From assembly GCF_007997015.1 (NCBI RefSeq), contig NZ_VOSM01000005.1:310001-374000 (forward strand): a DNA stretch of 64,000 nt, in the 5' to 3' direction. The stretch's first letter is position 1. Each line of letters starts with the position of its first letter. The position numbers were made by a program, and so were the translations under genes. Origin of the DNA: Lujinxingia vulgaris. GTDB lineage: Bacteria; Myxococcota_A; Bradymonadia; Bradymonadales; Bradymonadaceae. The notes below the pieces were generated by a model. The model worked only from the letters and a program-made list of their open reading frames with translations, was not told where the DNA came from and did not search any database. Shown here piece by piece: positions 54,138-63,176 of the stretch.

Positions 54138-54190
54138 TCCGCCTTTCACCACGTCTGCCCGGGGCCCCTGCATCTTTCCAGGAGCTTCGT

Positions 54191-55498
54191 ATGGACATCC
54201 TCCCCTTTAAAGACTGGCTTGAGGCCTTCGACCCCTCGGCGCTCTACGCGCTGGGTTTCGGGCTGGGTGCGCTTCTTTTAGCGCTGGCGATCGTCACGCT
54301 GATCTCGCGGCGCATCGCCCTGCCGGCGCTGCTCCGTTTTGCGAAAATGAGCTCGATTGCCTGGGATGATATCCTGGTGGAGCAAAAGGTCTTGCACCGG
54401 CTGGCGGCGCTCCCCTCCCTGCTCACCCTGCAGCTGGGCATCACCTGGGTGCCGCATCTTCCCCCGGCGCTGAGCGAGGCTGTCCGACTGATCTGCCTGT
54501 GTTTGGTGATCGTGGCGATCGCCCGCAGCATCAGCGCCCTGCTCTCGACCTTCAATGAGCTGCACCGGCGCTTTTCGGTCAACCGCGACCGCCCCATCAA
54601 GGGGTATCTTCAGGTGGTGCAGGTGCTCGTCTACTGCGTGGCGGGCATCCTGATCGTCTCGTTTTTGCTGGACCGCTCCCCGCTGATCCTCCTGAGCGGT
54701 CTGGGCGCGATGACCGCGGTGATCCTGCTGGTCTTCCGCGACAGCCTCTTGAGCCTTGTGGCCGGCATTCAGCTCACCCAGAACGATCTTCTGCGCGTGG
54801 GCGACTGGATCGAGATGCCCCAGTTCAACGCCGACGGCGACGTGACCGACATCGCGCTCAACGTGGTCACGGTGCAGAACTGGGATCGCACGCTCACGAT
54901 CATTCCCACCCATAAGTTTCTGGAGCACTCCTTTAAAAACTGGCGAGGCATGCAGCTGAGCGGCGGCCGGCGCATCATGCGCGCAATCCACCTGGACCTG
55001 GGCTCGGTGCGTTTCTTAGACGACGAGGACATCGCCGGGCTGCGCACCATCCGGGTACTGCGCCCCTACCTCGATCAAAAACTCAAAGAGATCCGCGACC
55101 ATAACGAAAAAACACTCTCCGAGGAGTTCGCCACCGAGAGCATCAACCAGCGCCGGCTCACCAACATCGGCACGCTGCGCGCCTACATCGGGCTCTACCT
55201 GCGCGAACATCCGGGCATTCATAAAGACATGACCTTCATGGTGCGCCAGCTGGAGCCCACTCCCCAGGGGCTACCGCTTCAGATTTATGTCTTTACCAAC
55301 ACCACGGTGTGGACTGAGTACGAGGCGATTCAGGGCGATGTCTTTGATCATATCCTGGCATCGCTTCCCCGCTTCGGGCTGCGCGCGTTTCAGGCGCCCT
55401 CCGGCGCGGATATCAGCCGCACCACCGAGGCGCTCCAGCCCCTGCGCCAGCTCCCCACCCCGGAGGCATCAAAAGCCGCCGCGTCGGCCTCCCCCTGA
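54191..55498 (+). CDS. MscS-family mechanosensitive channel, YbdG-like
   Basis: 435 residues. It has four or five N-terminal helices, the pore helix region LILLSGLGAMTAVILLVFRDSLLSLVAGIQLT and the MscS beta domain DLLRVGDWIEMPQFNADGDVTDIALNVVTVQNWDRTLTIIPTH. The extended cytoplasmic domain, with the inserted helical segment YLDQKLKEIRDHNEKTLSEEF and GLPLQIYVFTNTTVW, is typical of the YbdG/MscM branch instead of small MscS. It is a tension-gated channel protecting against osmotic downshock. It follows the Rieske gene by 53 bases but is not obviously related in function. Confidence 0.92.
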   Translation: MDILPFKDWLEAFDPSALYALGFGLGALLLALAIVTLISRRIALPALLRFAKMSSIAWDDILVEQKVLHRLAALPSLLTLQLGITWVPHLPPALSEAVRLICLCLVIVAIARSISALLSTFNELHRRFSVNRDRPIKGYLQVVQVLVYCVAGILIVSFLLDRSPLILLSGLGAMTAVILLVFRDSLLSLVAGIQLTQNDLLRVGDWIEMPQFNADGDVTDIALNVVTVQNWDRTLTIIPTHKFLEHSFKNWRGMQLSGGRRIMRAIHLDLGSVRFLDDEDIAGLRTIRVLRPYLDQKLKEIRDHNEKTLSEEFATESINQRRLTNIGTLRAYIGLYLREHPGIHKDMTFMVRQLEPTPQGLPLQIYVFTNTTVWTEYEAIQGDVFDHILASLPRFGLRAFQAPSGADISRTTEALQPLRQLPTPEASKAAASASP

Positions 55499-55525
55499 AA
55501 ACAGGCCGGCCCTCCTGACGGTTTT

Positions 55526-56473
55526 TCAGCCCCGCTCGGTCCACCACTGACCGTCGCGGCGCACCACACGGGTCACCCCGCTGCGCTCGCGCAGCGTGTG
55601 GCCCGGGGGGCAGCGCGCAACCTCCACATCGACTCGCTCCTCGCGGTAGGCCGCGTCGCCGGGGAGCACAAGCACCGCCTCACCGCCCCCGGCGGCATCC
55701 TCGAGAAGTTGAGGCAGGACGGGGTCGATCGAGGTTTTTTCGATGTCTGCAAACAAACGCGCAAGGTCGCCGGGGGCCTCAAAACGCTGCAGATCTTCCA
55801 GCACGCAGAGGGTCGGCGGCGCGAGCAAAATCTCACCCTCGCGGTACGCCTTGATGGCCTCCGCAGGGCGAAGCCAGCGGCTGTCCACAAGCTCGCGTGC
55901 GTCGACCTGGACCGTCTGGCCAGCCGGCGCCCGGGCCACAAAAAAACGGGTGTCGTAGCGCCGATTTTCAAAGGTCGGCGTGATCCAGCGCGCGTAATAA
56001 TGAAGCCCGGCGGCGTCCAGGCGCACCGGTCGGCCGGCGGCCTCCTGCAGCGCGTTTAAAAACACCCCCATCGAGACACTCCCCGCATCGAGCTTCTGAC
56101 GCCACCGCTGCCAGCGCTCCGGCTCGGCCTGAAAGATCGCGGCGAGGTTTGTGTTATTGTCAGCGGTGTCTGCGAGCGTGGCCAGCATCATCCCCGTCTC
56201 TTCAAAAACCTCACGCAGCGCCGCCACATAGAGCGCACGCGCGGTGTTTTCATCTTCGGCCAGGCCCTCAGTCGGCTCAAACCCCGGCGACAACGCCTGC
56301 TTGAGCGCCTCATCGGCGTCGTGCCCATCGACCCGACCGCCCGGAAACACCCAGCGATCCGCCATAAAGGCATGCCCGCTGTGGCGGCGCATCAAAAGCA
56401 CCTCAAGCCCCTGTGCGCCTTCGCGCACCAGCATCACCGTGGCCGCATCGCGGACCTTGACCGCCTCACCCAT
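55526..56473 (-). CDS. Nudix hydrolase, NUDT19-like
   Basis: 315 residues. ATVMLVREGAQGLEVLLMRRHSGHAFMADRWVFPGG is the N-terminal strand of a Nudix fold, and ALREVFEETGMML (about residues 86-98) holds the REx2EExG core of the Nudix box. An insertion of about 45 residues between the two parts and the length of over 300 residues are typical of the NUDT7/NUDT19 group, whose known members hydrolyse coenzyme A derivatives. GAGGAG precedes the ATG at 56473; the frame opens 50 codons earlier with low-complexity sequence. The substrate is inferred from the family. Confidence 0.88.
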   Translation of the reverse strand: MGEAVKVRDAATVMLVREGAQGLEVLLMRRHSGHAFMADRWVFPGGRVDGHDADEALKQALSPGFEPTEGLAEDENTARALYVAALREVFEETGMMLATLADTADNNTNLAAIFQAEPERWQRWRQKLDAGSVSMGVFLNALQEAAGRPVRLDAAGLHYYARWITPTFENRRYDTRFFVARAPAGQTVQVDARELVDSRWLRPAEAIKAYREGEILLAPPTLCVLEDLQRFEAPGDLARLFADIEKTSIDPVLPQLLEDAAGGGEAVLVLPGDAAYREERVDVEVARCPPGHTLRERSGVTRVVRRDGQWWTERG

Positions 56474-56598
56474 CGCACTTCTCCTCGCTTGACCCGCACC
56501 TGCGGCGTCGACTCGCATTGAATCGACGCCTCGCCACGTCGTATACCACAGTGCGACGCACCGGCCATCGGCCCCCCTCTTACCCCCGGCGCCCGACG

Positions 56599-57684
56599 AT
56601 GAAGTTTTTGACTCTTCCCTCACTCTCCAACCTGACTCGAAAGCCCCTGCGCACCCTGGCTCACCTCAGCGGCGCCTCGCTGCTGATGCTCGCGTTGAGC
56701 GCTGGCGCGGCGAGCGCCCAGGACTTTGAGTACCGCGTTAACAACCGCGTGCAGGTCGGCCAGGGCCAACCCTCGCTTACCCTGCGCTCTCCGGCGGCGC
56801 TGAGCGACGCCGAGCTCACCTTTAAGCGCTCCGACGGCCACACCACCACCCGGCGGCTGGGGAGCCTTGAGCGCGGTGAGGTCAAAGAGGTGATCATCGA
56901 GCAGCCCCCGGGAACTTTTGATTACACCGTCACCCTGCGCGCAAAAGACATCGACGGGGAGCCGGTGGAGTTCGAGCTCACCTTTGACGTCGCCTACACC
57001 GAAGCGCTCAAAGTCGAGGTGGACACCGACGAGGTTGAGCTCGGCCAGGGCCGCCTGCCCATTCACGTCAACCGCCCGGTGGAGAAGGTTGAGATCGAGT
57101 TTTTTGACGCCAACAACCGCCCCCTGGGCACGCACACCTCGCAGCATCGGGGGGCCAGCGGCAACATCGAGCTTCGCTTTGAAGTCCCCGAGGGCGATCT
57201 GGCCGCGCTGCGCGTGGCCGTACACGACACCGAGGGGTTCTGGGAGTCCTTCATCCTGGAGCCTTTCTGGGTCGAGATTCCTCACCAGAGCGTGGTCTTC
57301 GACAGCGGGGAACACACCTGGCAGGACGCTGAGTTGCCCAAGCTCACCGAGACTCTGGAGCGCGTGCAGGAGGCGATGCGCGCCCACCGCGACAAGGGCC
57401 TGCAGATGCAGCTCTACATCGCCGGGTACACCGACACGGTGGGTAACGCGTCGAGCAACCAGGAGCTCTCGGAGCGCCGCGCCCGCGCCATCGGCCGCTG
57501 GTTCGCCGCACAGGGCCTCGACATCCCGGTCTTTTATCAGGGGTTCGGCGAGTCGGTGTTGGCGAAATCTACGCCGGATGAGACGGCGGAGGAGGCCAAC
57601 CGACGCGCCATCTACATCCTGGGTAATGGCGCGCCGCCCACCTCCTCGGAGATCCCCCGCTCCCGCTGGCAACGCGTGCGCTGA
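56599..57684 (+). CDS. OmpA-like outer-membrane/peptidoglycan-associated protein
   Basis: 361 residues. A signal peptide (LSGASLLMLALSAGAASAQ) is followed by a beta-rich N-terminal region of about 200 residues with no recognised barrel. The OmpA C-terminal peptidoglycan-binding domain starts near residue 235: LYIAGYTDTVGNASSNQELSERRARAIGRWF, then YQGFGE and a final NRRAIYILGN. The Asp and Arg residues that contact diaminopimelate are present. I chose the ATG at 56599 because the signal peptide begins there; no strong ribosome-binding site is seen. It probably tethers the envelope to peptidoglycan. Confidence 0.88.
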   Translation: MKFLTLPSLSNLTRKPLRTLAHLSGASLLMLALSAGAASAQDFEYRVNNRVQVGQGQPSLTLRSPAALSDAELTFKRSDGHTTTRRLGSLERGEVKEVIIEQPPGTFDYTVTLRAKDIDGEPVEFELTFDVAYTEALKVEVDTDEVELGQGRLPIHVNRPVEKVEIEFFDANNRPLGTHTSQHRGASGNIELRFEVPEGDLAALRVAVHDTEGFWESFILEPFWVEIPHQSVVFDSGEHTWQDAELPKLTETLERVQEAMRAHRDKGLQMQLYIAGYTDTVGNASSNQELSERRARAIGRWFAAQGLDIPVFYQGFGESVLAKSTPDETAEEANRRAIYILGNGAPPTSSEIPRSRWQRVR

Positions 57685-57888
57685 AATCTACCCCCCGACA
57701 GGCGCGCGGCGAGCTAAGATCGGATGTTTGTTGAGGATTTTTTATCCTGACGGATGCGATCGCTGCTTTACTTTACAGAAAAGCGGATCAGCTTTTCTTA
57801 ATCTTTCGCAGCCCCTGGTTTATACTTCTTAAGCATTCCAGCCGCCTCTTCGGCCCTCTTACCGCGCCTCTCGGGCGCCCCGACACCC

Positions 57889-60399
57889 ATGAACTTCGAT
57901 ACCCCGCATCGCGCCCCTCACTCGCTGCGCCGCCTGGCGATGGGACTTCTGGCCTCGTCCATCTTCGCCCTGAGCGCCTGCTCCGAGCCCACCATTGAGC
58001 CGGCGGCCGCCCAGAGCTACACCGCCGAGTGGGCCCCCACGCTCGAAGACGCCCTGCGCGAGAAGAGCGCCTCGGCCGCCGCAAGTCAGGCCCTCAAAGG
58101 CGCCTTTGAGAAGGGCGATGAGGCTGGCCAGAAGAGCGGTGAGCCCCCCTATGCGACCCTGGTCAACCAGATCTACCGCGAGCGGGAGTATGAGCCCGCG
58201 CTGGTCAAAAACGCCACACTGACCCCGGCCGGCGAAGCGCTCTGGAACGCCCTGCAGCTTGTCGAAGATCATCAGCTCGACGCCGTCCCCTACCGCCTCG
58301 ATGAGCTGGCCCGCCTCTTTGAAGAGCTTGAGAGCAGAAAGCAGGCCTACGCCGACTTCGAAGGCCTCAAACCCACCGAGGCCGAGGTCGCCGCGGCCAC
58401 CGCCTGGCTCACCGAGCAGCCCGTCTCCACCTTTGCGCTCACCGAAGAGAGCCACCCGCAGCTCACCGACGCTCTGCTCAACGCCCCCGAAGGCCAGCGC
58501 CTCAATGAGGCCCTGAAGGCCTACGAGGAGAAGTCCGCCGACGTGATTGCCATCGAGGCCAAACTCGAGCGCCTGCTGGCCCTGGGCCTTGCCCGCTATG
58601 CCCGCGAGCTGCGCTACTTCCGCCTCAAAGAGATCTTTGTGCACGAGCGCCACTGGGATGAGTACAACGAGCCCGACAGCCGCTCTACGCGTCCCGACAA
58701 GGCCAAAGGCCCCTTCCGCGCCGGCCAGGTCTGGCGCCAGGCCTCCCATGTGGCCACCGAGATGGCCAACCGCCGCAAAGACGAGATTTTCAATCAGGGG
58801 ATTCAGGATACGCTCAGCGCGCTTATCGCCACCGAGTCCCTGGAAGACGCGCAGCGCGTGATCGACGGCCTGCCCCCGCAAAACCCGCAGTATATGGGCC
58901 TGGTCAACGCCTTCCGCCGCTACCGCGACATCGTCGAGGCCGGCGGCTGGCAAGAGGTCCCCACGCCGCGCTCGCTTAAGCCCGGGCAGCGCTCCGAGGC
59001 CGTCACCCACCTCAAGCAGCGCCTGCGCATTGAGGGCTTTTATCCTGAAGACGCCCCCATCGACGAGCATTACGACGAGGCGCTGGAGGAGGCGGTGCGC
59101 GAGTACCAGCACACCCACCAGATGGTCGCCAACGGCCGGCCCCATAACGTCTTCTGGTACTCGGTCAACGTGCCCGCGGAGCGCCGTCTTCAGCAGATCG
59201 CGCGCAACATCAAGCGCTGGCACTCCACCAACACCCGCCACGCCGAAGACGACTCCTACGTCTTTATCAACATCCCCGACTTCAACGTCGAACTCTGGAA
59301 AGAGCAGGAGCGCAGGCTGCGCTTTGCCGTCGTCGTGGGCAACAACAACAAAGAGGTCAACCCCCTCACCGGCGAAGAAGAGCGCGCCAACCAGACGCCC
59401 ACCGTCTCCGCCTACATCGACCGCATCATCTACAACCCCTACTGGAACGTCACCCCGCGCATCCGCGCCGAGTCGATCCTCCCCGAAGTCAAAAAGCAGG
59501 TCATGGGCGGCTACGCGGCGCGCTTGAGCAACATGCTCAAGTCCGCCACCGCCCGACCCACATCCGCTCCCACGCAGGGCGTCTTCCGCCCGAACTTGCT
59601 CGGCTCACAGCCCGGCGCCGCTCCGTCGACCGCCGCCCCTCAGCGCGAAGCCGGGATGGTGGGGCGCCCTCCTCAAGAAGATGCTTCTGCCCAGGCCGCC
59701 AACGCGCCGGTCGACCAGCCTGCGCGCGCACCGGCCGCCGGCGACCCCGATGATGGTCCCGCCATCCCCGTCGCCCCCGAACCCGTCGATCTTCTGGAGT
59801 CGCTCACCACCATGCGCTCCACCGAGACCGGCCGCACCCGCGCCTTCAAAAGCGATCTTCTCCAGCGCATCATCAACCACCACTTCCCCGGTGAGGATGG
59901 CGCTGCACGCTTCAAGGCCCAGTTCCCCTACCTGGACCCGGCCACCGGCATCGTCGACGTCTCGGTGACCAACCCCGACCACATCCCCTCCTGGTACGAG
60001 GAGAACCGCTACGAGGTCGCCTTCCCCGGCCGCACGTGGGAGTACGTGCGCATGCTCCCCGGCGAAGATAATGCTCTGGGTTTTGTAAAAATCATCTTCC
60101 CGAACCTTCACGACATCTACCTGCACGACACCCCCCATAAGCCCCTCTTCTCCCAGCCGGTGCGCGGCTACAGCCACGGCTGCATCCGCATGGAGCAGCC
60201 CCTGACCATGGCCGAAGCCCTGCTGGAACTCGACGGCCAGGATCCCAACGTCGACCGCATCCTCGAAGGCGGCGAATACACCCCCATCTTCCTCACCCAC
60301 CAGGTGCCGGTGCACATCGAGTACTACACCGTGAGCGTCGACGATGAGGGCCGCCCCCACTTCCTGGCCGACGTTTACGGCTACGACGAAGAGAGCTAA
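57889..60399 (+). CDS. L,D-transpeptidase family lipoprotein
   Basis: 836 residues. The lipobox is LSAC, followed by a helical region of about 300 residues (YcbB/LdtD-like scaffold). A peptidoglycan-binding domain at about 365-405 (RSEAVTHLKQRLRIEGFYPED) comes next, then the YkuD catalytic domain. The catalytic motif is SHGCIRME with Cys765 and His763. The YkuD domain is interrupted at about residues 545-650 by a low-complexity Ala/Pro/Gln/Thr-rich stretch. L,D-transpeptidases cross-link peptidoglycan at 3-3 positions or attach lipoproteins to it. It follows the OmpA-like gene, fitting an envelope role. Confidence 0.92.
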   Translation: MNFDTPHRAPHSLRRLAMGLLASSIFALSACSEPTIEPAAAQSYTAEWAPTLEDALREKSASAAASQALKGAFEKGDEAGQKSGEPPYATLVNQIYREREYEPALVKNATLTPAGEALWNALQLVEDHQLDAVPYRLDELARLFEELESRKQAYADFEGLKPTEAEVAAATAWLTEQPVSTFALTEESHPQLTDALLNAPEGQRLNEALKAYEEKSADVIAIEAKLERLLALGLARYARELRYFRLKEIFVHERHWDEYNEPDSRSTRPDKAKGPFRAGQVWRQASHVATEMANRRKDEIFNQGIQDTLSALIATESLEDAQRVIDGLPPQNPQYMGLVNAFRRYRDIVEAGGWQEVPTPRSLKPGQRSEAVTHLKQRLRIEGFYPEDAPIDEHYDEALEEAVREYQHTHQMVANGRPHNVFWYSVNVPAERRLQQIARNIKRWHSTNTRHAEDDSYVFINIPDFNVELWKEQERRLRFAVVVGNNNKEVNPLTGEEERANQTPTVSAYIDRIIYNPYWNVTPRIRAESILPEVKKQVMGGYAARLSNMLKSATARPTSAPTQGVFRPNLLGSQPGAAPSTAAPQREAGMVGRPPQEDASAQAANAPVDQPARAPAAGDPDDGPAIPVAPEPVDLLESLTTMRSTETGRTRAFKSDLLQRIINHHFPGEDGAARFKAQFPYLDPATGIVDVSVTNPDHIPSWYEENRYEVAFPGRTWEYVRMLPGEDNALGFVKIIFPNLHDIYLHDTPHKPLFSQPVRGYSHGCIRMEQPLTMAEALLELDGQDPNVDRILEGGEYTPIFLTHQVPVHIEYYTVSVDDEGRPHFLADVYGYDEES

Positions 60400-60448
60400 C
60401 ACCACCTCGTCGTCGATCTTTTCATTTCTTTGCTGCAGAGCCGTACCC

Positions 60449-61186
60449 ATGGCCACCAAACAACGCCTCGACCTCTTGCTGGTCGAGCGCGAGCTCGTCG
60501 AGACCCGCACCCGCGCCCAGGCCCGCATCATGGCCGGTGACGTCTTCGTCAACGGCCAGCGCGTCGACAAAGCCGGCACCCGCATTCCCCTCGATGCCCC
60601 CATCGAGCTCAAGGGAGACGAGCTCCCCTACGTCTCCCGCGGCGGCCTCAAACTCAAAGCCGCCCTCGACGCCTTCGGCTACGACTGCACCGACAAAGTC
60701 GTCATCGACGTCGGCGCCTCCACCGGCGGCTTTACCGACTGCGTCCTCCAGGAAGGCGCCCTCAAAGTCTTTGCCGTCGACGTCGGCTACGGCCAGCTCG
60801 CCTGGAAACTCCGCCAGGACCCCCGCGTCATCAACATGGAACGCCAGAACATCCGCCACCTGGCCCCCGACGCCCTCGACGCCTCCTGCGACCTGGCCGT
60901 GATCGACTGCTCCTTCATCTCGCTCGATCTCGTCCTGCCCGCCACCCTCCCCTTCCTCTCCCCCACCGCCGACCTCATCACGCTCATCAAACCCCAGTTC
61001 GAAGTCGGCCCCGACAACGTCGGCAAAGGCGGCGTTGTCCGCGACACCCAGGCTCGCCAGGACGCCATCGAACGCGTCATCGCTCAGGCACTCGCCAGCG
61101 GCATGCACTTCGTAAAAGGCATCGACTGCCCCGTCCACGGCCCGGCCGGAAATGTCGAATATCTCGCATGGTTCACCCGTGCCTAG
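60449..61186 (+). CDS. tlyA: TlyA-family rRNA 2'-O-methyltransferase
   Basis: 245 residues. An N-terminal S4 RNA-binding domain (QRLDLLLVERELVETRTRAQARIMAGDVFVNGQ) is followed by VSRGGLKLKAALDAF and an FtsJ-like Rossmann methyltransferase with the SAM-binding VIDVGASTGGFTDCVLQEGA. Catalytic-tetrad candidates are present, including Lys in LITLIKPQFEVG. TlyA enzymes methylate cytidines in 16S and 23S rRNA (known for the family). The start at 60449 gives the standard N-terminus MATKQRLDLLLVERELV; the frame opens earlier inside the preceding gene's end. Confidence 0.93.
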   Translation: MATKQRLDLLLVERELVETRTRAQARIMAGDVFVNGQRVDKAGTRIPLDAPIELKGDELPYVSRGGLKLKAALDAFGYDCTDKVVIDVGASTGGFTDCVLQEGALKVFAVDVGYGQLAWKLRQDPRVINMERQNIRHLAPDALDASCDLAVIDCSFISLDLVLPATLPFLSPTADLITLIKPQFEVGPDNVGKGGVVRDTQARQDAIERVIAQALASGMHFVKGIDCPVHGPAGNVEYLAWFTRA

Positions 61187-61191
61187 CGCAC

Positions 61192-61279
61192 CCAGGACAA
61201 CGCCAGCGACGTCGCTGCGTCGTCGCCGGTAGCTAAAGCTACAGCTTCATCCCTGCCTCCTTGCTGGACGTCGCCCTGG
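61192..61279. repeat. Palindromic element after tlyA
   Basis: 88 bases with imperfect terminal arms (CCAGGACAACGCCAGC against the complement of GCTGGACGTCGCCCTGG) and the hairpin core GTAGCTAAAGCTAC. The TTTA-centred core resembles that of the longer MITE-like repeats in this window. Confidence 0.6.
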
Positions 61280-61380
61280 ATGCGCTCGGGTTGGGGAATT
61301 TGCGGGTGATTATTCGGCGTCGTCCGACCTGATGGCGCTCGGGTTTAAACATATGCGGGTGATCAACCTGCGACATGCCC
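61279..61380 (+). repeat. Two diverged units of about 52 bases
   Basis: GATGCGCTCGGGTT...GCGGGTGAT at 61279 is repeated, diverged, as GATGGCGCTCGGGTTT...GCGGGTGAT at 61331. No gene is apparent here. Confidence 0.55.
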
Positions 61381-61405
61381 GTAAAGCGAGCCCCCCATCG
61401 CACGC

Positions 61406-61657
61406 ACAAATCGCCCAACATCGCGAGCCCCGGCGCCCCTCAACCACCCAACCCCACAACCTCCTAACCACAAAACGCACCCCACCAGACGCCCTCACAA
61501 ATCGACCAACTTCGCAAACCCCGGCGCCCCTCAACCCCACAACCCCATAACCCCCTGACCACAAAACGCACCCCACCAGACGCCCTCACAAATCTCCCAA
61601 CGTCGCGAACCCCGGCGTCCCTCAACCACACAACCCCACAACCTCCTAACCACCCCG
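61406..61657 (+). repeat. 91-bp tandem minisatellite
   Basis: Two full 91-base units (61406-61496, 61497-61587) and about three quarters of a third share ACAAATC, CCCCGGCG, CCTCAACC and AACGCACCCCACCAGACGCC. The plus strand is strongly C-rich and G-poor. Together with the two elements to its left it fills the 560-base gap between tlyA and the phosphodiesterase gene; no gene is visible in that gap. Confidence 0.88.
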
Positions 61658-61746
61658 CGCTCCCCCCAACCCGGCACCTTGCGTGCGGAAGACAACTTCG
61701 CCACTATGCCCGCGTCCGCAACACCCCTCTCCCCACCGAGCCTCCC

Positions 61747-63093
61747 ATGACCTCCCCCACCCGCGCGCTGGCGTTGGCCCTCCTGGCCGCCCTCCTCCTG
61801 GCCGCCCCGGCCTGCTCCTCCTCGCCAGCCGAAGACACCCCCGACGCCCCGGGCTTTGAGACCGAAGAGCCCGACGCGACCGAAGAGCCCGACGCGACCG
61901 AAGAGCCCGACGGCGACGACACCACCCCTGATCCGGTCAGCGGAGACACCCCGCTGATCCTCATCGGCTTCGATGGTTTTCGCCCTGACTACCTCGCACT
62001 GGCCCCCACGCCAAACTTCGATCGCCTCATCGCCCAGGGCGTTGTCGCCGACTCGCTTGAGCCGGTTTTTCCCACCAAGACCTTTGTGAACCTCTACTCG
62101 ATCGTCACCGGTCTCTACGCTGAGAACCACGGGATTGTGGGCAACACCGTCTGGGACGCCGACTCCGGAAGGTTTACTACCGACAACCTTCTAACAATGA
62201 GAAAGGCCGAGCTTCAGGGCCAGTCTCGCTGGTGGGGTGGTGAACCCATCTGGATCACGGCCGAGAAGCAGGGCAAACGCGCCGGCACCTACTTCTGGGT
62301 GGGCTCCGAGGCCGAGATCAATGGTGTACGACCTTCGGAGTGGGTTCCTTATGATTATCAAACCCCCAACCGGGAACGAATCGACGGTGTTGTGGAATGG
62401 TTAAGCAGCGACGAGCCGGTCGACTTCGCCACCCTCTACTTCTCTGACCTTGACGGCGTCGGCCACGACCAGGGCCCACGCGGGTCGCGACTTTTTAATG
62501 AGTTGCAGGAGGCCGACGCCAACCTGGGCTACCTCATCGACGAGCTGGAGGCGGCAGGCATCTGGCCCAACGTCAACATCGTCATCGTCAGCGACCACGG
62601 CATGACCGCGCTGGACGAAGACAAAGTGATCCGCATCGACCAAATTATTAATATGAACGATGTTTTCATCCTGGAGCAGTCGCCGGTGGCCACCCTTATC
62701 CCCGACGCCGGCAAAGCTGACGAGGTCTACCAGGCGCTCAAAGCCGCCGAAGAGAACTACACCGTCTATCGCAAAGAAGATCTTCCCGAGCGTCTGCGCT
62801 ACTCCAACCACGAACGCATCCCCGAGATCATTGTCATCGCCGACCCGCCTTACTCAATTTTCCACGATTATGGTCAGGACTGGGAGTTCAAACCAGGCGG
62901 CCACGGCTACGACCCTGAATTTCAGGAGATGCACGGCTTCTTCGCCGCCTCTGGCCCCGACTTTAAGCAGGGCCTGCAAAGTGAGACGCTGAAGATCGTG
63001 GATCTCTACGCCCTGATGGCCCATCTTCTGGCGCTGGAGCCCGCCCAACACGACGGCGATCTCTCGCGCATCGACCATATCCTGGCCGACTGA
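61747..63093 (+). CDS. Alkaline phosphatase-superfamily lipoprotein, nucleotide pyrophosphatase/phosphodiesterase type
   Basis: 448 residues. The lipobox is APAC, followed by an acidic linker with EEPDAT repeats. The catalytic domain begins LILIGFDGFRPDYL (metal Asp76). The nucleophile is Thr112 in FPTKTFVNLYSIVTGLYAENHGIVGN, almost the same as in eukaryotic and Xanthomonas NPP enzymes. FSDLDGVGHDQGP and VIVSDHGM supply the remaining metal ligands. NPP-type enzymes hydrolyse phosphodiester or pyrophosphate bonds of nucleotides or phospholipids. The lipid anchor puts it at the periplasm or surface. The substrate is not determinable from sequence. Confidence 0.92.
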   Translation: MTSPTRALALALLAALLLAAPACSSSPAEDTPDAPGFETEEPDATEEPDATEEPDGDDTTPDPVSGDTPLILIGFDGFRPDYLALAPTPNFDRLIAQGVVADSLEPVFPTKTFVNLYSIVTGLYAENHGIVGNTVWDADSGRFTTDNLLTMRKAELQGQSRWWGGEPIWITAEKQGKRAGTYFWVGSEAEINGVRPSEWVPYDYQTPNRERIDGVVEWLSSDEPVDFATLYFSDLDGVGHDQGPRGSRLFNELQEADANLGYLIDELEAAGIWPNVNIVIVSDHGMTALDEDKVIRIDQIINMNDVFILEQSPVATLIPDAGKADEVYQALKAAEENYTVYRKEDLPERLRYSNHERIPEIIVIADPPYSIFHDYGQDWEFKPGGHGYDPEFQEMHGFFAASGPDFKQGLQSETLKIVDLYALMAHLLALEPAQHDGDLSRIDHILAD

Positions 63094-63176
63094 GCCTGAC
63101 TTTTCTGTCTCAACTGAGGTAAGGGGGTTGAGAATCCTCAGCGCCCGAGCCCGACTCTCTTTCTTTTGGAGCCCCG

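Noticed and set aside
61406-61657. Possible CRISPR array in the 91-bp repeats
   Set aside because: The repeats are directly adjacent without unique spacers, and no cas gene is nearby.
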